From NCBI GenBank assembly GCA_947469815.1, contig CANIRI010000087.1, positions 1-8,375 on the forward strand: a stretch of DNA of 8,375 nucleotides, in the 5' to 3' direction. Below, piece by piece: positions 6,801 through 8,375 of this stretch (within the stretch, counting starts at the first letter, position 1; the number at the start of each line of letters is the position of its first letter). The translations under genes and the position numbers were made by a program. The DNA comes from Comamonadaceae bacterium (GTDB lineage Bacteria > Pseudomonadota > Gammaproteobacteria > Burkholderiales > Burkholderiaceae_C). The notes under the pieces were generated by a model. That model was not told the DNA's origin. It did no database searches and saw nothing but the letters and a program-made list of their open reading frames with translations.

Positions 6801-7604
6801 ATGATTTTAGCCAGCGATTTTTCTGCCGCCACGCTCTTGGCCTTGCTGACGGCGGCCATGTACCTGTGGGCGGCGCTGCGCCGCAACCTGGTGTCGCTGC
6901 GCGCGGCTCGGCTGGGCTTGTTTACGGCCTGGCTGTGCCATGCCGCCGTCCTCGCCCTGGGTTTCGGTTTGGGCGGCGATCCCGCGCATTTCGGTTTCGG
7001 TCCGGCGATGTCCATGACCGCCTGGCTGGTGCTGGGCATTTACGGTGTGGAAACCTGGCTGTATCCGCAACTGCCGACGCGCTGGGGCCTGGGCGCTGCG
7101 GGTGCGGTATTTTTGTTGATGGCCGCCATGTTCCCAGGGCATGCGCTGCCGGAGCGGGGCTCTGTGTTGTTGGCGATGCACCTGGCTATGGGCGTGGCCA
7201 GTTACGGCTTGTTCGGCGTGGCGCTGATGCATGCCTGGGCCACGCGACGCGCCGAAATGCAAATCCGCATGGCCGCACAGGCCCCCGAGGGTTTGCCGCT
7301 GCTGACGTTGGAGCGCTTGACCTACCGGTTGGTGACTGCGGGCTTTGTGCTCTTGAGCGCAACCCTGCTGGGCGGTTACTTTTTCGGTCACCTGTGGAGT
7401 GATGTTCCGCTGCGCTGGGACCACAAGATATTGCTGTCGGTGCTGGCTTGGGCGGTCTTCGCGGTGCTGGTCATAGGCCGTCGGCTATTGGGGTGGCGCG
7501 GAGCCCGGGCGATTCAGATGCTTTACCTTGGGTCCGGTTTCCTGCTCCTGGCCTACGCCGGTTCGCGTTTTGTGGTGGAAGTGATCCTGGAGCGCATCGC
7601 GTGA
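6801..7604 (+). CDS. ypjD: YpjD/CcsA-like multi-pass inner-membrane protein (cytochrome c assembly family)
   Basis: The 267-residue protein is very hydrophobic, with about eight membrane segments: roughly 8-27, 37-57, 69-88, 95-111, 120-146, 175-197, 208-226 and 238-262. It resembles the CcsA/HemX cytochrome c assembly fold. Histidines sit where that family places possible haem ligands: H47 (LCHA), H127 (AMHLAMGVASY) and H208 (RWDHK). The full tryptophan-rich WWD haem-handling motif of true CcsA is not present, only LWSDVPLRWD, so a haem ligase role should not be assumed. The ending GWRG...GSRFVVEVI resembles E. coli YpjD, whose gene also lies divergently next to ffh; that synteny supports the name. 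The biochemical function of YpjD is not established. ATG 6801 keeps the first membrane segment intact but has no Shine-Dalgarno. The stop overlaps the next start in GTGA (7601-7604). Confidence 0.85.
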   Translation: MILASDFSAATLLALLTAAMYLWAALRRNLVSLRAARLGLFTAWLCHAAVLALGFGLGGDPAHFGFGPAMSMTAWLVLGIYGVETWLYPQLPTRWGLGAAGAVFLLMAAMFPGHALPERGSVLLAMHLAMGVASYGLFGVALMHAWATRRAEMQIRMAAQAPEGLPLLTLERLTYRLVTAGFVLLSATLLGGYFFGHLWSDVPLRWDHKILLSVLAWAVFAVLVIGRRLLGWRGARAIQMLYLGSGFLLLAYAGSRFVVEVILERIA

Positions 7605-7828
7605 AATACCTGCTGTTTTTCTTGCTGGTGGGGTATGTGCTGTGGCGCTGGCGCGATGCACAAGCGCGGCGTGGGGCCGCGCCGCCGCCGAAGCAGGCCG
7701 AGCAGTCACAGACGATCGAGATGGTGGCATGCGCCCATTGCGGCGTTCATCTGCCGGTTGTGCAGGCGCTGACCGTGCGCAGCGCTTATTTTTGCAGTGC
7801 CGCCCACCAGAAAGCCCATGGCGCCTAA
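7601..7828 (+). CDS. Small membrane-anchored zinc-ribbon protein, PP0621 family
   Basis: This 75-residue protein starts at GTG 7601. It has a GGAG (7589-7592) 8 bases upstream and a 4-base overlap with the preceding stop, both of which support this start over longer in-frame readings. Residues 2-16 (KYLLFFLLVGYVLWRW) form one hydrophobic segment, and the charged RWRDAQARR that follows predicts an N-terminal anchor with the rest in the cytoplasm. A Gly/Ala/Pro/Gln linker leads to C44-A-H-C47, then C65-S-A-A-H69, a CxxC-x17-CxxxH pattern likely to bind one zinc. The CAHCGVHLP...FCS..H signature matches the uncharacterised family named after Pseudomonas putida PP0621. No function is known. Its position between a YpjD-like gene and ampD suggests shared transcription and perhaps a cell-envelope role, which is inference only. 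Confidence 0.85.
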   Translation: MKYLLFFLLVGYVLWRWRDAQARRGAAPPPKQAEQSQTIEMVACAHCGVHLPVVQALTVRSAYFCSAAHQKAHGA

Positions 7829-7843
7829 GCGGTCTGTTGTGCT

Positions 7844-8375
7844 GTGAACCAGCGCGCTGACGTCTGGGATGGGGGCTGGTACGGTGGGGCGGAGCGCGAA
7901 CCCTCTCCCAACTTCGGCGAACGCCCGCCTGGCGCTGCGGTGGACTTGCTGGTGCTGCATTCCATCAGCTTGCCGCCGGGTGTGTTTGGAACCGGGCAGG
8001 TGCGTGATTTGTTTTTGAACCAATTGGACACCGGCGCCCATCCTTACTTCATCCAACTGCAAGGCGTGCAGGTCTCCGCGCATTTCTTTATTGAACGCAG
8101 CGGTCGCGTGTGGCAGTTTGTAGATTGCAATTCCCGCGCCTGGCATGCCGGGGTGTCCAGCTACCGGGGCCGCGAGAACTGCAATGACGACTCGATCGGT
8201 GTGGAACTGGAGGGGCTGGAGGGCGACCATTTCGAAGCGGAGCAATACGAGTGCCTGCTATCGCTGACGCGGGCCATCCGCGACCGCTACGCTTTGCGCC
8301 ATGTCGCGGGCCACGAACATATTGCGCCGACCCGCAAAGCGGATCCAGGCTCTGGTTTTGATTGGACTGTGTTGC
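7844..8375 (+). CDS. ampD: 1,6-anhydro-N-acetylmuramyl-L-alanine amidase AmpD (3' end outside window)
   Basis: The open frame runs off the window with 177 residues visible, against a usual family length near 185, so only the last few residues should be missing. AmpD is a cytoplasmic zinc amidase of peptidoglycan recycling that removes the stem peptide from 1,6-anhydroMurNAc-peptides. In many bacteria its loss raises AmpR-dependent beta-lactamase expression. The catalytic set of the N-acetylmuramoyl-L-alanine amidase type 2 family is complete: zinc ligands H39 (LVLHSISLP), H157 (GHEHIAP) and D167 (RKADPG), with E121 (IGVELEG) and K165. The segments VSAHFFIERSG, RAWHAGVSSYRGRENCND and DSIGVELEG closely match enterobacterial AmpD. 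GTG 7844 is the only usable start between the preceding TAA (7826-7828) and the conserved region. It has a poor Shine-Dalgarno, so coupling to the upstream gene, 15 bases away, is likely. Confidence 0.95.
   Translation, partial: MNQRADVWDGGWYGGAEREPSPNFGERPPGAAVDLLVLHSISLPPGVFGTGQVRDLFLNQLDTGAHPYFIQLQGVQVSAHFFIERSGRVWQFVDCNSRAWHAGVSSYRGRENCNDDSIGVELEGLEGDHFEAEQYECLLSLTRAIRDRYALRHVAGHEHIAPTRKADPGSGFDWTVL

Noticed and set aside
5281..6804. Several plus-strand open frames (up to 204 codons) opposite ffh
   Set aside because: They are complements of ffh codons; ffh is unambiguous on the minus strand over the whole stretch.
7448..7828. Longer 126-codon reading of the zinc-ribbon gene starting inside the YpjD-like gene
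   Set aside because: The extra residues overlap the coding region of YpjD out of frame and have no membrane or family character. GTG 7601 has a good Shine-Dalgarno and begins with the expected hydrophobic anchor.
7706..8245. Open frame of 179 codons on the minus strand opposite ampD
   Set aside because: The plus-strand frame is a clear AmpD with all catalytic residues. The minus frame has no family signature.
1..8375. Search for CRISPR, toxin-antitoxin, defence, phage or insertion-sequence components
   Set aside because: All open frames of convincing quality are accounted for by housekeeping families. There are no regular spaced repeats, no terminal inverted repeats with target duplications, and no shift in base composition.

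Overview
The window reads as ordinary chromosomal DNA from a GC-rich betaproteobacterium. Protein sequence style and gene content suggest Comamonadaceae (a Rhodoferax/Polaromonas-like organism), but this is an impression without database comparison. Coding density is very high. The longest stretch without a gene is about 90 bases, and I see no insertion sequence, integrase, CRISPR array, prophage gene or compositional break.

Layout, left to right. (1) Positions 1-3782, plus strand: the C-terminal third of a UbiH/UbiF/COQ6-type FAD hydroxylase of ubiquinone synthesis, a DsbC periplasmic disulfide isomerase, an M61-family metallopeptidase with a PDZ domain, and an enoyl-CoA hydratase. The first three are tightly packed; the fourth follows after 40 bases. 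(2) Positions 3795-3965: a compact tRNA unit made of a TATAAT promoter with a GC-rich discriminator, a 77-nt tRNA with anticodon CAU and encoded CCA, and a strong intrinsic terminator. (3) Positions 4014-6735: miaB (plus) and ffh (minus) converge with only 13 bases between their stops. (4) Positions 6736-8375: divergent from ffh, a plus-strand run of a YpjD/CcsA-like inner-membrane protein, a 75-residue membrane-anchored zinc-ribbon protein of the PP0621 type, and AmpD (cut by the window end). The first two overlap by 4 bases, and AmpD starts 15 bases after the second.

Most genes are housekeeping: quinone synthesis, periplasmic protein folding, fatty-acid oxidation, tRNA modification, protein targeting and cell-wall recycling. 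I found no convincing new biological system. The points most worth a second look are the predicted leaderless start of the YpjD-like gene, the small PP0621-type protein between it and ampD, the unresolved identity (Met or Ile2) of the CAU tRNA, and the predicted cytoplasmic location of an M61 peptidase encoded directly behind a periplasmic DsbC.
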